A program made the translations under genes and the position numbers. A DNA stretch of 36,014 nt from Candidatus Krumholzibacteriia bacterium (GTDB lineage Bacteria; Krumholzibacteriota; Krumholzibacteriia; LZORAL124-64-63). The notes under the pieces are model-generated. The model saw only the letters and a program-made list of their open reading frames with translations, did not search any database and was not told where the DNA came from. The stretch lies in NCBI GenBank assembly GCA_024763215.1, contig JANTFX010000021.1:1-36014 (forward strand). The letters run 5' to 3'. Below are positions 1 to 8,182 of the stretch, in pieces. How positions within the stretch are numbered: the first letter of the stretch is position 1; every line of letters begins with the position of its first letter.

Positions 1-68
1 CTTTCCGGAGGTTTGTTATGAATCTGCAACGGGTAATCAACAGCCGTCTCCTTTCGCCCAAGGAGGTA

Positions 69-81
69 GCGTAAGCTTCCC
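69..81 (+). repeat. IS left terminal inverted repeat
   Basis: GCGTAAGCTTCCC is the exact reverse complement of 1260-1272. Partial similarity continues inward for about 30 bases (GACAG and AAGTAGAG blocks). Confidence 0.85.
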
Positions 82-139
82 CAAATCGAAGACAGATTGA
101 AGTAGAGCTTTCTGGCATAATCCCAGCCAGGAGGTTCTG

Positions 140-415
140 ATGAAGAAGTCGCGATTTACCGAGACGCAGATAGTCTCGATCCTCAGCGAAGCCGACGCCG
201 GCCTGAAGGTTCAGGACGTGTGTCGCAAGCACGGCATCAGTCCTGCGACCTACTACAAGTGGAAGTCGAAGTACGGCGGGCTGGATGCTTCTCAGCTAAA
301 ACGGCTCAAAGAGCTTGAGGCCGAGAACGCCGAACTCAAGCGGATGTACGCTGAGTCGAGCCTTGAGCGGGACGCCTTGCAGAAGGCGCTCCTAAAAAAA
401 CTGAACGGCCGCTAG
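140..415 (+). CDS. IS3-family transposase OrfA (HTH protein)
   Basis: This 91-residue protein is the DNA-binding half of the transposase. Residues 5-50 form the IS3/IS911 helix-turn-helix (RFTETQIVSIL, then VCRKHGISPATYYKWKSKYGG). Residues 55-88 form a leucine-zipper-like coiled coil (LKRLKELEAENAELKRMY) used for multimerisation in this family. The start is supported by AGGAGG a few bases upstream. Near the 3' end lies a run of seven A (394-400), where ribosomes can slip back one base into the OrfB frame; without slippage OrfA ends at the TAG at 413-415. OrfA alone normally acts as a regulator of transposition. Confidence 0.93.
   Translation: MKKSRFTETQIVSILSEADAGLKVQDVCRKHGISPATYYKWKSKYGGLDASQLKRLKELEAENAELKRMYAESSLERDALQKALLKKLNGR
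394..400 (+). other. Programmed -1 frameshift site (A7 slippery run)
   Basis: A7 sits in the last codons of OrfA. A -1 slip here enters the frame used by OrfB, and that frame is open from 394 through 442, so a fused OrfAB polypeptide can be made. This arrangement is the usual way IS3 elements make active transposase. Confidence 0.8.
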
Positions 416-441
416 ACCGTCGAGAAGCCGTCAGGTGTCTC

Positions 442-1257
442 GTGGCCGAAGGGAATCTGGCAGTGACCAGAGCCTGCAACCTGGCAGGACTATCGCGCTC
501 GGCTTGGTACAAGGGGCCTGCTGATCGCCTTGAGCGCGATGCGGAGGTGATTGATGCCTTGCAGGAGCTTGTCGAGCAGAAACCTCGCTGGGGCTTCTGG
601 AAGTATCGAGACCGGCTGCGCCTCGATGGCAAGCCGTGGAACCACAAGCGGATTTACCGCGTGTACCGGGAACTTGGCCTGAATCACCGGCGCAAGACCA
701 AGAAACGGATCTGTGACCGGGAACCCCAGCCTTTGGAAGTGCCGGCAGCTCCGAACAAGGTGTGGTCGCTGGACTTCATGCACGACACGCTTTACGCAGG
801 ACGATGCTTCCGCACGCTGAATGTGTTGGATGAGGGCGTCCGAGAAGCCTTGGCGATCGAAGTGGATACTTCGCTTCCGGCCGAACGTGTGGTGCGGGTC
901 CTGGACCAGATCAAAGGTTGGCGCGGGACGCCTGAAGCGATCCGTTGCGACAACGGCCCTGAGTTTTTGAGCGAAACGTTCCGCACCTGGTGTGAGGAGA
1001 ACGATGTGGAGATCCGATACATCCAGCCGGGCAAGCCGAACCAGAACGCGTTCATCGAGCGCTTCAATCGGACCTTCCGTAACGAGGTGCTGAGTGCGTA
1101 CCTGTTCGAGGACCTGGATCAGGTCAGGGAACTGGCCTGGCAATGGATGATCGAGTACAACGAGGAGAGGCCGCACGACGCCTTGGGTAAGATCCCGCCC
1201 ACAGCGTTCAGAAAGAAAGTCGAGGCCGGAAACTCTACTTTAGAACTGTCCGCTTGA
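442..1257 (+). CDS. IS3-family transposase OrfB (DDE integrase core)
   Basis: This is the catalytic half of the transposase, 271 residues if counted from the GTG at 442. More probably it is made as an OrfAB fusion through the slip at 394-400, since the frame is open upstream and contributes DRREAVRCLVAEG. Residues about 30-90 are the HTH_21 region and about 100-265 the RNase H-like rve core. The catalytic triad is D111 (WSLDFM), D170 (RCDNGPEF) and E206 (NAFIERFNR), giving the DD(35)E spacing of IS3. The C-terminal YNEERPH motif is intact. No stop or frameshift breaks it, so the copy looks potentially active. Confidence 0.93.
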   Translation: MAEGNLAVTRACNLAGLSRSAWYKGPADRLERDAEVIDALQELVEQKPRWGFWKYRDRLRLDGKPWNHKRIYRVYRELGLNHRRKTKKRICDREPQPLEVPAAPNKVWSLDFMHDTLYAGRCFRTLNVLDEGVREALAIEVDTSLPAERVVRVLDQIKGWRGTPEAIRCDNGPEFLSETFRTWCEENDVEIRYIQPGKPNQNAFIERFNRTFRNEVLSAYLFEDLDQVRELAWQWMIEYNEERPHDALGKIPPTAFRKKVEAGNSTLELSA

Positions 1258-1259
1258 CA

Positions 1260-1272
1260 GGGAAGCTTACGC
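1260..1272 (-). repeat. IS right terminal inverted repeat
   Basis: GGGAAGCTTACGC is the exact inverse of 69-81. It begins 3 bases after the OrfB stop codon and ends 11 bp before the last base of the convergent pump gene. Confidence 0.85.
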
Positions 1273-1283
1273 ATCCTTTCGGT

Positions 1284-4200
1284 TCACGATTCTTTCTCCA
1301 CACGTATGGCGAACCACTTATAGAAGGCCGGGATCACCAGGAGGGTCAGGATGGTGGATGTCAACAGTCCACCGACGACGACGGTGGCCAGGGGTTTTTG
1401 CACCTCACTGCCGGTCCCGTGGGAGAACAGCAGGGGCAGCAGTCCGAGGGCCGTGGTCGTGGCCGTCATCAGGACCGGCCTGATACGCTGGCAGGACCCG
1501 CGCACCGAGGCTTCGTCGATCGAAATACCCTTCTGTACCAGTTGGTTGAAATACGTGACGAGCACCATGCCGTTTTCCAGGGCGATGCCGAACAGGGCGA
1601 TGAAACCCACCGAGGCGGGGACCGAGAGATTCTGCCCGGTCAGCCACAGGCCGACGATGCCGCCTGTCAGGGCCAGAGGGATGTTCAGCAGGATCAGCAG
1701 GGAATTGCGGAGGGAACCGAAATTCCCGAACAGCAGCAGGAAAACGAACAGGAGTGTGACCGGAACGACGACCATCAGGCGTCGGTTCGCCTCCTGCTGC
1801 AAACGGAATTGTCCGCCCCAAGTCACCAGGTATCCGGGGGGCAAATCGACTTTGGTTGCGATCACCTCTTGGGCTTCGTCGACGAAGGAGCCGATGTCCT
1901 TGCCGACGACGTTGCACTGGATGGTGATGAAGCGCTGGTTGTCCTCGCGGGTGATCTGGCGGGGCCCGATGATCTCGCGGATGCTGACCAGCTGGTCCAG
2001 GGGCACATGAGCACCGCTGGGGGCGGTGATCAGGATCTCCGCGATGGCGTCTGCGGTGGAGCGTGCCTCCGGCGCATAGCGCACCAGGATGTCGAAACGG
2101 CGGATCCCTTCGTAGATCTGGCCTGCGGTCTCGCCTCCGACCGCGGCCTTGATGACACTTTGCACGTCGTCGACGTTGAGCCCGTAGCGGGCGATGGCCT
2201 GGCGGTCGATCCGCAGCAGCAACTGGGGCGTGCCGTCGACCTGATCCACCTGGACGTCCGCGGCCCCGGCCACGTCGCCTACCACCGCGGCGACCTCGTC
2301 GGCCTTGTCCTTGAGGGTCTCCAGGTCGTCGCCGAAGATCTTGATGGCCAGTTCCGCACGCACGCCCTCGAGCAGCTCGTCCACGGTCATCTCGATGGGC
2401 TGGGTGAGGTTGACCAGCACGCCGGGCACGTTGCCCAGTTCTTCGCGGATCAGGTTCTCCACGGTCTCCTGGCCGCCTTTGACGCGCCACTTGTCCTTGG
2501 GCTGCAGAACGACGTACATCTCCGCGCTGTTGATGGGGTCGGTGTGGGCGCCGACCTCCCCGCGGCCGATCCGGCTTACGACCTCCTTGATCTCCGGAAT
2601 GGCCATCAACCGGCGCTCGACGATCCTGGTGGTCGCCTGGCTCTGGGTCAAGGATATGGAGGGGGGCATGGTCAGGCGCACGACGATGGTTCCTTCGCGC
2701 AGCTTGGGCGTGAATTCGGAACCGAGGCGGGGCAGGATCACCGCCCCCAGGGCCAGGAGCACCACGGCCACCAGGATCGCCGCCGGACGGTGCCGCACGA
2801 AGAAACCCACGACCGGACGGTAGGGGACCTGGAGCCAGCGCACCACACGCGGTTCGCCGGCGCCTTCATCGTCTTCGCCCTGCTTGCGACTCGATCTCAT
2901 CAGCATGCTGCTGAGGGTCGGCGCCAGCAGCAGCGAGAACAACAGGGATCCCAGCATGGCGATGGCCACCGTGTAGGCCAGGGGGCGGAATGTCTTGCCC
3001 TCGACGCCCTGCAAGGTGAACAGGGGCACGAAGACCAGGATGATGATGGCGATGGCGAACACGATGGGGCGTCCCACTTCCCCGCATGCGCGGGAGATGA
3101 TGCGCAGGCGCGACTGATCCGGCGGGGCCAGCCTCAACCTCCGGTCGATGTTCTCCACCATGACGATGGTGCCGTCGACCAGCATGCCGATGGCGATGGC
3201 GAGCCCGCCGAGGGACATGAGGTTGGCCGAGATGCCGAAGCGGCCCATGAGCAGGAAGGTGAACAGGACGGAGAACGGCAGCGACAGAGCCACCACCAGA
3301 CTGGGCCTGAACCCGCCCATGAAGATCAGCAGCACGATAGCCACCAGCAGGATTCCCTGGATCAGGGCGCTGGTCACGGTCCTGGAGGCGGCCTGGACCA
3401 GGGATTTCTGCTCGTAATAGGGCTTCAGGGTGATCCCCTCGGGGAGGATGCTGTTGATCTCCGCCAGTTTTTCCTCGACCCGCTGGATGACCGCCGACGA
3501 GTTTGTGCCGAAGAGCTTGATCACCTGTCCGGCCACGATCTCGCCCCTGCCGTTGCGCGATTGCAGGCCGCGGCGGATGGCGCCGCCGATCTCGATTTCC
3601 GCCAAGTCGGCCAGGTAGACGGGGGTGCCGTGCACGGTCTTGATGACGATGGAGCGCAGGTCGTCCCGGCCCGTGGCCAGCCCTTCGGAGCGGACGATGA
3701 ACTCCTCGGAGTTCTTCTCGATGAACTGGGCGCCGACATTGAGGTTGTTGGATCTGATCCTGCTGATGACCTCGTCCAGGGTGATGTCATAGCGCACGAG
3801 CTGGTCGGGGCGGACCGAGATCTGGAACTGCCTCTCGTAACCGCCGATGCCCAGGACTTCGGTCACCCCGGGTACGGTCTGCAGGTGGAACTTGACCAGC
3901 CAGTCCTGGATGGTGCGCAGTTCTTCGAGGGTGTACTCGCCGGTGGCGTCATCCAGGTAATAGAACAGGACCAATCCCATCCCGGTGGAGATGGGGCCCA
4001 TCTGGGGGTCCCCGAAGCCGTCGGGGATCTGCTCCCGTGCTTCCTGGAGCCTCTCGCCGACGATCTGTCGGGCGAAGTAGATGTCCATGCCGTCGGCGAA
4101 GTAGACGTTGACGACCGAGAGTCCGAAGTTGGAAAGGGAACGGACCTTCTCGACGCCCGGCAGGCCGGTCATGGCCGCTTCGACCGGGAAGGTGACGTAC

Positions 4201-4388
4201 TTTTCGATCTCCTCGGGGGCCAGGCCGTCGGTGACGGTGAAGACCTGCACGAGGTTGGGGGACACGTCGGGGAAGGCGTCCACCGGCAGGCGGGTGTAGG
4301 CCAGGTAGCCCGCCCCCATGAGCAGGACGGCCGCCACCAGGATCAACAGCCGGTTGCCCAGGCTGAAATCAATGATTCGTTGCAACAT
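1284..4388 (-). CDS. Heavy-metal efflux RND pump (CusA/CzcA family)
   Basis: This 1034-residue inner-membrane proton/cation antiporter is the pump subunit of a tripartite metal exporter. It has the usual RND plan: TM1 (about 12-31), a periplasmic porter loop (about 35-335), TM2-6 (about 340-495), a second loop (about 560-855) and TM8-12. TM4 carries the HME signature GMLVDGTIVMVEN at 401-413, with D405 and E412. Of the three methionines that bind Cu/Ag in E. coli CusA, M624 and M667 align but the third is L737. TM4 also lacks the CzcA DFG form, so Cu/Ag versus Zn/Co/Ni cannot be decided. It is last in a minus-strand operon, 21 bp after the adaptor, and the IS begins 11 bp past its stop. Confidence 0.9.
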   Translation of the reverse strand: MLQRIIDFSLGNRLLILVAAVLLMGAGYLAYTRLPVDAFPDVSPNLVQVFTVTDGLAPEEIEKYVTFPVEAAMTGLPGVEKVRSLSNFGLSVVNVYFADGMDIYFARQIVGERLQEAREQIPDGFGDPQMGPISTGMGLVLFYYLDDATGEYTLEELRTIQDWLVKFHLQTVPGVTEVLGIGGYERQFQISVRPDQLVRYDITLDEVISRIRSNNLNVGAQFIEKNSEEFIVRSEGLATGRDDLRSIVIKTVHGTPVYLADLAEIEIGGAIRRGLQSRNGRGEIVAGQVIKLFGTNSSAVIQRVEEKLAEINSILPEGITLKPYYEQKSLVQAASRTVTSALIQGILLVAIVLLIFMGGFRPSLVVALSLPFSVLFTFLLMGRFGISANLMSLGGLAIAIGMLVDGTIVMVENIDRRLRLAPPDQSRLRIISRACGEVGRPIVFAIAIIILVFVPLFTLQGVEGKTFRPLAYTVAIAMLGSLLFSLLLAPTLSSMLMRSSRKQGEDDEGAGEPRVVRWLQVPYRPVVGFFVRHRPAAILVAVVLLALGAVILPRLGSEFTPKLREGTIVVRLTMPPSISLTQSQATTRIVERRLMAIPEIKEVVSRIGRGEVGAHTDPINSAEMYVVLQPKDKWRVKGGQETVENLIREELGNVPGVLVNLTQPIEMTVDELLEGVRAELAIKIFGDDLETLKDKADEVAAVVGDVAGAADVQVDQVDGTPQLLLRIDRQAIARYGLNVDDVQSVIKAAVGGETAGQIYEGIRRFDILVRYAPEARSTADAIAEILITAPSGAHVPLDQLVSIREIIGPRQITREDNQRFITIQCNVVGKDIGSFVDEAQEVIATKVDLPPGYLVTWGGQFRLQQEANRRLMVVVPVTLLFVFLLLFGNFGSLRNSLLILLNIPLALTGGIVGLWLTGQNLSVPASVGFIALFGIALENGMVLVTYFNQLVQKGISIDEASVRGSCQRIRPVLMTATTTALGLLPLLFSHGTGSEVQKPLATVVVGGLLTSTILTLLVIPAFYKWFAIRVEKES

Positions 4389-4409
4389 GTGCGTCTCTCC
4401 GTTCCATGC

Positions 4410-5372
4410 TCAATGTGCGTGGCCTTCACCAAAGGAATCCTTGCCGAGCTCCGCCTTGAGGGTGAATCCGGCGCGCGAGACATACTCCTGCCCGGGTTCG
4501 AGGCCCGCGGTGATCTCCACCAGGTCCCGGCCCTTGCGCCCGATGGTCACGGGGGATGGGACGAAGCCTGCCGGCGTCTTAAGGAACACGACGTCCTGTT
4601 CTTCCATGCCCTGCAGGGCGGTGCGCGGCACCGCGACTTCCACGGGGAAGGCGGCGACCATGACGTCGGCGTTGATGAAGGATCCCGGCCGCCACCCACC
4701 TTGGGGGTTGGGCAGGACAACACGGGCCAGCGCGGTACGGGTGGCCTCGTCGATCACAGGGGAGAGATAGCTGATGGTTCCGGTCGCCACGGGCATGCCG
4801 TGGCCGCCGTTGATCACGGCCTGCTGCCCGACCTTGATCCGGGGGAGGTCCTTCTGGAAGACGGTGATGTCAACCCAGACGGTGCTCAGGTCGGCCACGA
4901 CGAAGGCAGTCGCCTCGCGGGTAATGGCCTCGCCCAGGGTCAGATGCTTGTCGATGATCGTTCCGGAAATCATGGTCTTGATTTCGTAGTTCGACAGGCT
5001 CTGATCGCTTTGGATAACGGCCAGGGCTTGGCCGTGGGTGACCTTGTCCCCGATGTTGGCCCCCACCTTCGTTACGATGCCTGGGAATCGGGGGGAGATG
5101 TGGGCCAGCCGGTTGCCGTTGACCTGGACTTCGCCGGGCAGTTGGAGGGTCTGGACGATTTCGGCGGGGCCGGCCACGGCGATTTCCACGCCGAATTCCC
5201 GCTGTTCCTCTGGTGTCAAAGAGACGGTCCTTGGATTTTCCTCATCGTGAGCATGCTCATCCTCGGCGGCAAACGCAGAGATGGGGCCGGTCGCGGCCGT
5301 CAACAGGCTCAGGACCCAGAGCAGAGCCAATGCGCTTCTCGAAAAGGGTCGCATCACGTTAAAGACATTCAT
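4410..5372 (-). CDS. Heavy-metal RND adaptor, membrane fusion protein (CusB/CzcB family)
   Basis: This 320-residue periplasmic adaptor joins the pump to the outer-membrane channel. I start it at the ATG at 5372-5370 rather than further upstream: this ATG lies one base after the stop of the channel gene, and a clean signal peptide follows (hydrophobic stretch at about 13-28 ending AFAA). The mature N-terminus is acidic and His-containing (EDEHAHDEE) and the C-terminus ends EGHAH, both plausible metal-binding tails. The middle holds barrel-sandwich/lipoyl halves (GIVTKVGANIGDKVTHGQAL) and a beta-barrel domain (STVWVDITVFQ). The tight spacing on both sides implies translation coupled with its partners. 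Confidence 0.88.
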   Translation of the reverse strand: MNVFNVMRPFSRSALALLWVLSLLTAATGPISAFAAEDEHAHDEENPRTVSLTPEEQREFGVEIAVAGPAEIVQTLQLPGEVQVNGNRLAHISPRFPGIVTKVGANIGDKVTHGQALAVIQSDQSLSNYEIKTMISGTIIDKHLTLGEAITREATAFVVADLSTVWVDITVFQKDLPRIKVGQQAVINGGHGMPVATGTISYLSPVIDEATRTALARVVLPNPQGGWRPGSFINADVMVAAFPVEVAVPRTALQGMEEQDVVFLKTPAGFVPSPVTIGRKGRDLVEITAGLEPGQEYVSRAGFTLKAELGKDSFGEGHAH

Positions 5373-5373
5373 T

Positions 5374-6678
5374 TCAGTGCTGCTCCTGTGCTGAGGCGTT
5401 GGCATTGAGCGGACCGGCGACAAGGCGCTCCAGTTCCGCGACGGTGGTGTGATACCGGGCCAGGGCGGCGACCAAGCGGCCCTGCAGGCGGTAATGTGTG
5501 TACCTGACGGCAAGGACATCGGTGAAACTGAACAGGCCGCGGCGGTAGGCATCGTCCGCGGCGGTCATGGCCTGTTCGGCTTCAGGCAGGATCCGGTCCC
5601 TGAGCGTGGTCGCTTCCCGGTATGCTGCCGACAGTTCGGCATGCGTGGTCCGCAACTGCGTGCGCAGGGACAAGGCGTCACTGCGGCGGTCCAGGTCGAC
5701 CTGATCGAGGCGGTATTCCGCCGCACGGATCCCACCCTGGTTCCGGTCGTGCACAGCCAAAGGGATGCTGATGCCCACGACCAGGGCCTGGTCGTCGGAG
5801 TCCGAGAGTTGGCGGAGCCCTCCCGATGCGGTCACGTCCACTGCTCCGAGGGCCCGGGCCAGGGCCAGATCCGCGCTGCGGCGGGCTTGTTCTGTTTTCC
5901 AACGGGCCAGGTCCGGGTTCCTTTCCAGGAGCGGGATCAGGGAGTCCGCTTCCGGTGGTGTGCTGGCCCCCTCCAGGTGGCCTGCGGCGCGGGAGAAGGC
6001 GAATTCCTCAGCGCCCCAGGTCGCAGCCAGGCTCAACTGGACCGTTTTCAACTCGGCCAGGAAGCTCTCATGGTCCAGTTGGGCTGTGGCCACAGCCACG
6101 GTGGCCCTGGACAATGCCAAAGGGGAAGCAGAACCGGCTTCCACCTTCAGCTGCACGGCCACCAGATCCTGTTGCGCCACGGAGATGAGTTGGTCCGCCA
6201 AGTCCAGGTGCTCCTGCGCGGCGACCAACCGGATGAACAGGCGCCCTACTTCCTCCATCACGTCCAGCCGCAATGATTCATAGTCCCAATCCAGCAGTTC
6301 ACCGTTGAGGTTGGCCACGTCGGCGCGCCGCTGGCGTTTGCCGCCCCGCTCGAAGAGTTGGCCGATGGCCAGGGTGTATTCCGCCCCGTCCAGGCCGCCC
6401 AGTCCACCGGTGCCCGCAAAGTTTTCCACTTCCAGGGAGAGTTCCGGGTTTGGTTTCAGAGCGGCCTGCAGGGCCAGGGCGTCCAGACGCCGTTGCTTGA
6501 GATCGAAGGTCTGGAGTTGGGGGTTGCCCTGCAGGGCCAGGGCCATGGCTTCGGACAGGGACAGGGTAATAGACGCGCGTGCGTCTTCGGCGGCATCGGT
6601 GCCCGTATTCAGCAGGAGCACCGCCAGGGTCATAAGTATCGGTTGCCGCACCAGGCGTGGGATCACCTGCAAAATCAT
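5374..6678 (-). CDS. Outer-membrane efflux channel (TolC/CusC/CzcC family)
   Basis: This protein of about 434 residues forms the trimeric outer-membrane exit duct for the metal efflux complex. I chose the ATG at 6678-6676 because AAGGA lies 8 bases upstream and a signal-like hydrophobic stretch (LMTLAVLLLNTG, then DAAEDA) follows. An in-frame upstream ATG at 6726 would only add a polar extension. Two OEP repeats are visible: SLSEAMALALQGNPQLQ starts the first, and SRATVAVATAQLDHE is typical of the coiled-coil barrel. There is no lipobox cysteine, unlike E. coli CusC. It directly precedes the adaptor gene. Confidence 0.85.
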   Translation of the reverse strand: MILQVIPRLVRQPILMTLAVLLLNTGTDAAEDARASITLSLSEAMALALQGNPQLQTFDLKQRRLDALALQAALKPNPELSLEVENFAGTGGLGGLDGAEYTLAIGQLFERGGKRQRRADVANLNGELLDWDYESLRLDVMEEVGRLFIRLVAAQEHLDLADQLISVAQQDLVAVQLKVEAGSASPLALSRATVAVATAQLDHESFLAELKTVQLSLAATWGAEEFAFSRAAGHLEGASTPPEADSLIPLLERNPDLARWKTEQARRSADLALARALGAVDVTASGGLRQLSDSDDQALVVGISIPLAVHDRNQGGIRAAEYRLDQVDLDRRSDALSLRTQLRTTHAELSAAYREATTLRDRILPEAEQAMTAADDAYRRGLFSFTDVLAVRYTHYRLQGRLVAALARYHTTVAELERLVAGPLNANASAQEQH

Positions 6679-6770
6679 ATCATTTTTCCTTGTTCGGGTT
6701 TGGGCATGCACAACGGTCCGCAACATCCCGGTCAGGGATGGAGGGCGGACGTGAAGAAAGCGGGGGCTTG

Positions 6771-7109
6771 CTAGCAGATCAGGGGAAGTTCAACTTCCAC
6801 CGGCGTGCCGGAGGTAAAGAGGCAAGGCGTACGGAGCAGGCATGCTGTGGCAGGGGCCACATGATCGTCGTCAGGCAGGGAAAGATCCCCCTGGATCGGA
6901 GCAGCCAGTGGTGGAGAAAACTCGTCATGCAATGAGAGTAACGGGGACAAGATGTTGTTGCAGGGGTCGGAGGAACATTCCGCCTCGTGCTCACAGGGCA
7001 CGTCGGGGCAGGTAGTGCAAACATGCACGAGGGTCCCCGCCTGGCAAAGGAAAGGTACCAGCATGAGCGCCCACAGGACGGTGATCAGCAATGCCTTCTG
7101 TATATTCAT
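6771..7109 (-). CDS. Small cysteine-rich secreted protein heading the metal efflux operon
   Basis: I do not recognise this 112-residue protein as a named family. It has an N-terminal signal peptide (residues 5-22, LLITVLWALMLVPFLCQA). The mature part has eight cysteines: a cluster at C31, C34, C39, C45 and C50 with H29 and H41 nearby, then C90, C96 and the terminal C112. The segment 53-89 is acidic and proline-rich. It is first in line before the channel, adaptor and pump genes, 92 bp from the channel start. Inference: a periplasmic metal-binding or metal-sensing accessory, occupying the place of CusF or CzcI without resembling either. The Shine-Dalgarno is weak and the cysteines could equally form disulfides. 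Confidence 0.6.
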   Translation of the reverse strand: MNIQKALLITVLWALMLVPFLCQAGTLVHVCTTCPDVPCEHEAECSSDPCNNILSPLLSLHDEFSPPLAAPIQGDLSLPDDDHVAPATACLLRTPCLFTSGTPVEVELPLIC

Positions 7110-7234
7110 TGCCGGAAACCATATTAAGGAAATAGGAAATGTGCAAGGGTCAGGCTTCCCGGTTCCGGCGTAGTTGGTTATCCTTGTCCCAAGTAATAGT
7201 CCACCCCCGGCGATGCCAAACGAAGGATATTTGA

Positions 7235-8080
7235 GTGATTTTCCAGATCGGCGCCATCTCGTTTCTGAACACGGTGCCCCTGATCGAGTGGTTCGAAACC
7301 GAGGAGGGCCGGGGGCATGCCTTGCTGCGGGTCCTGCCCAGCCAGCTGACCGGGATTCTGCGCCGGGGTGAAGCCCATGTGGGTCTGCTGCCGGTGGCAG
7401 AGGTCCTGCGCGGCCATACGGACGGGATCCTCGCCGGGACGGGCATCGCCTGCCGGGGGGAGGCCGACAGCGTGAAGGTTTTCTGCGCGGAGTCCCTGGC
7501 GGAACTGACCCGGATCCGCGCCGACCGCGGATCCCGCAGCTCGGTGGCCCTGCTGAGGATCCTCCTGAAGGAAATGTTCGGCATCAGTCCGGCCATCACC
7601 GAGATGATTCCGGATGCGGGCATGGTGCCGGCCGCGGGCGAGGGGCTGCTGATCATCGGGGACCGGTGTTTCGAGTATGAGCGTGCCCTGTCCCGGCCCG
7701 GGCGCGAAGGTGTGCGGGGCTGGGACCTCGGCAAGCTGTGGCTGGACTTGACGGGGTTGCCCTTCGTGTTCGCCGCCTGGGCCCTGGCCCCGGGTTTTCT
7801 GGCGGAGTACGGCAGGCCCCGGGCCGCGGAATTGAAGGGTGTGCTGAACCGGGCGCGGGACTACGGCCTGAGTCGGATCGGAAGCCTGGCGCAACGGGCG
7901 GCGGCCGAGGGCCAACTGGGGGTGGGGGGCGAAGCCAACCCCGCGGCGGTCAAAGCCTACCTGGAAAAATCCCTCCGTTACCGGCTCGGTGCCGAGGATT
8001 TAGCGGGCATGAAACGTTTCCAGGAGCTCGGCCGCGCCCATGGGCTGTTCCCCGAGCTTCCTTTCCCCGCGGTAATCTGA
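7235..8080 (+). CDS. mqnA: Chorismate dehydratase MqnA, futalosine menaquinone pathway
   Basis: MqnA removes water from chorismate to give 3-[(1-carboxyvinyl)oxy]benzoate, the first committed step of the futalosine route to menaquinone, in the cytoplasm. The 281-residue protein has the family features: N-terminal IGAISFLNTVPLI, the GEAHVGLLPVAEV segment, LLIIGDRCF, and LWLDLTGLPFVFAAWA typical of this periplasmic-binding-protein fold. The start is a GTG at 7235 with AAGGA about 7 bases upstream. No other mqn genes are in the window. Together with the cytochromes it argues for a menaquinone-based respiratory chain. It diverges from the minus-strand metal operon across a 125-bp gap in which I saw no convincing promoter. 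Confidence 0.9.
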   Translation: MIFQIGAISFLNTVPLIEWFETEEGRGHALLRVLPSQLTGILRRGEAHVGLLPVAEVLRGHTDGILAGTGIACRGEADSVKVFCAESLAELTRIRADRGSRSSVALLRILLKEMFGISPAITEMIPDAGMVPAAGEGLLIIGDRCFEYERALSRPGREGVRGWDLGKLWLDLTGLPFVFAAWALAPGFLAEYGRPRAAELKGVLNRARDYGLSRIGSLAQRAAAEGQLGVGGEANPAAVKAYLEKSLRYRLGAEDLAGMKRFQELGRAHGLFPELPFPAVI

Positions 8081-8182
8081 CAGGGCCCCGTCCGAACCCG
8101 CCTTGCCTTTGGCCGTTTGTTCATTCAAAATCAAGACAGTGTATCTTCCGCGGCCTCCGGCCGCGACCGAGGAAATAAGCAG

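Larger units (their letters stand above)
69..1272 (+). mobile_element. IS3-family insertion sequence, IS407-like group
   Basis: This is a complete element of about 1.2 kb. It carries an HTH OrfA, a DDE OrfB in the -1 frame and matching ends: 69-81 and 1260-1272 are perfect 13-bp inverted repeats, with weaker similarity continuing inward. The OrfA sequence and the OrfB context around the first Asp resemble the IS407 group. No target-site duplication is visible (left flank GTA, right flank ATC), so the exact ends could be off by one or two bases or the flanks may have changed. It lies just downstream of the minus-strand heavy-metal pump gene, in the opposite orientation. The 68 bases to its left show no recognisable gene. 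Confidence 0.9.

Noticed and set aside
66-1275. Target-site duplication of the IS
   Set aside because: Flanks GTA and ATC do not match, and shifting the ends by one or two bases does not produce a repeat.
1254-5408. Very long open frame on the plus strand opposite the metal pump and adaptor
   Set aside because: Its translation is low-complexity (rich in Gly, Asp, His, Gln) and is the mirror of well-conserved RND genes; such frames arise from third-position GC bias.
8117-8182. Upstream TTG start for the sensor kinase
   Set aside because: No ribosome site before it, and the GTG at 8183 has GAGGA at good distance; the 22 extra residues look non-functional.
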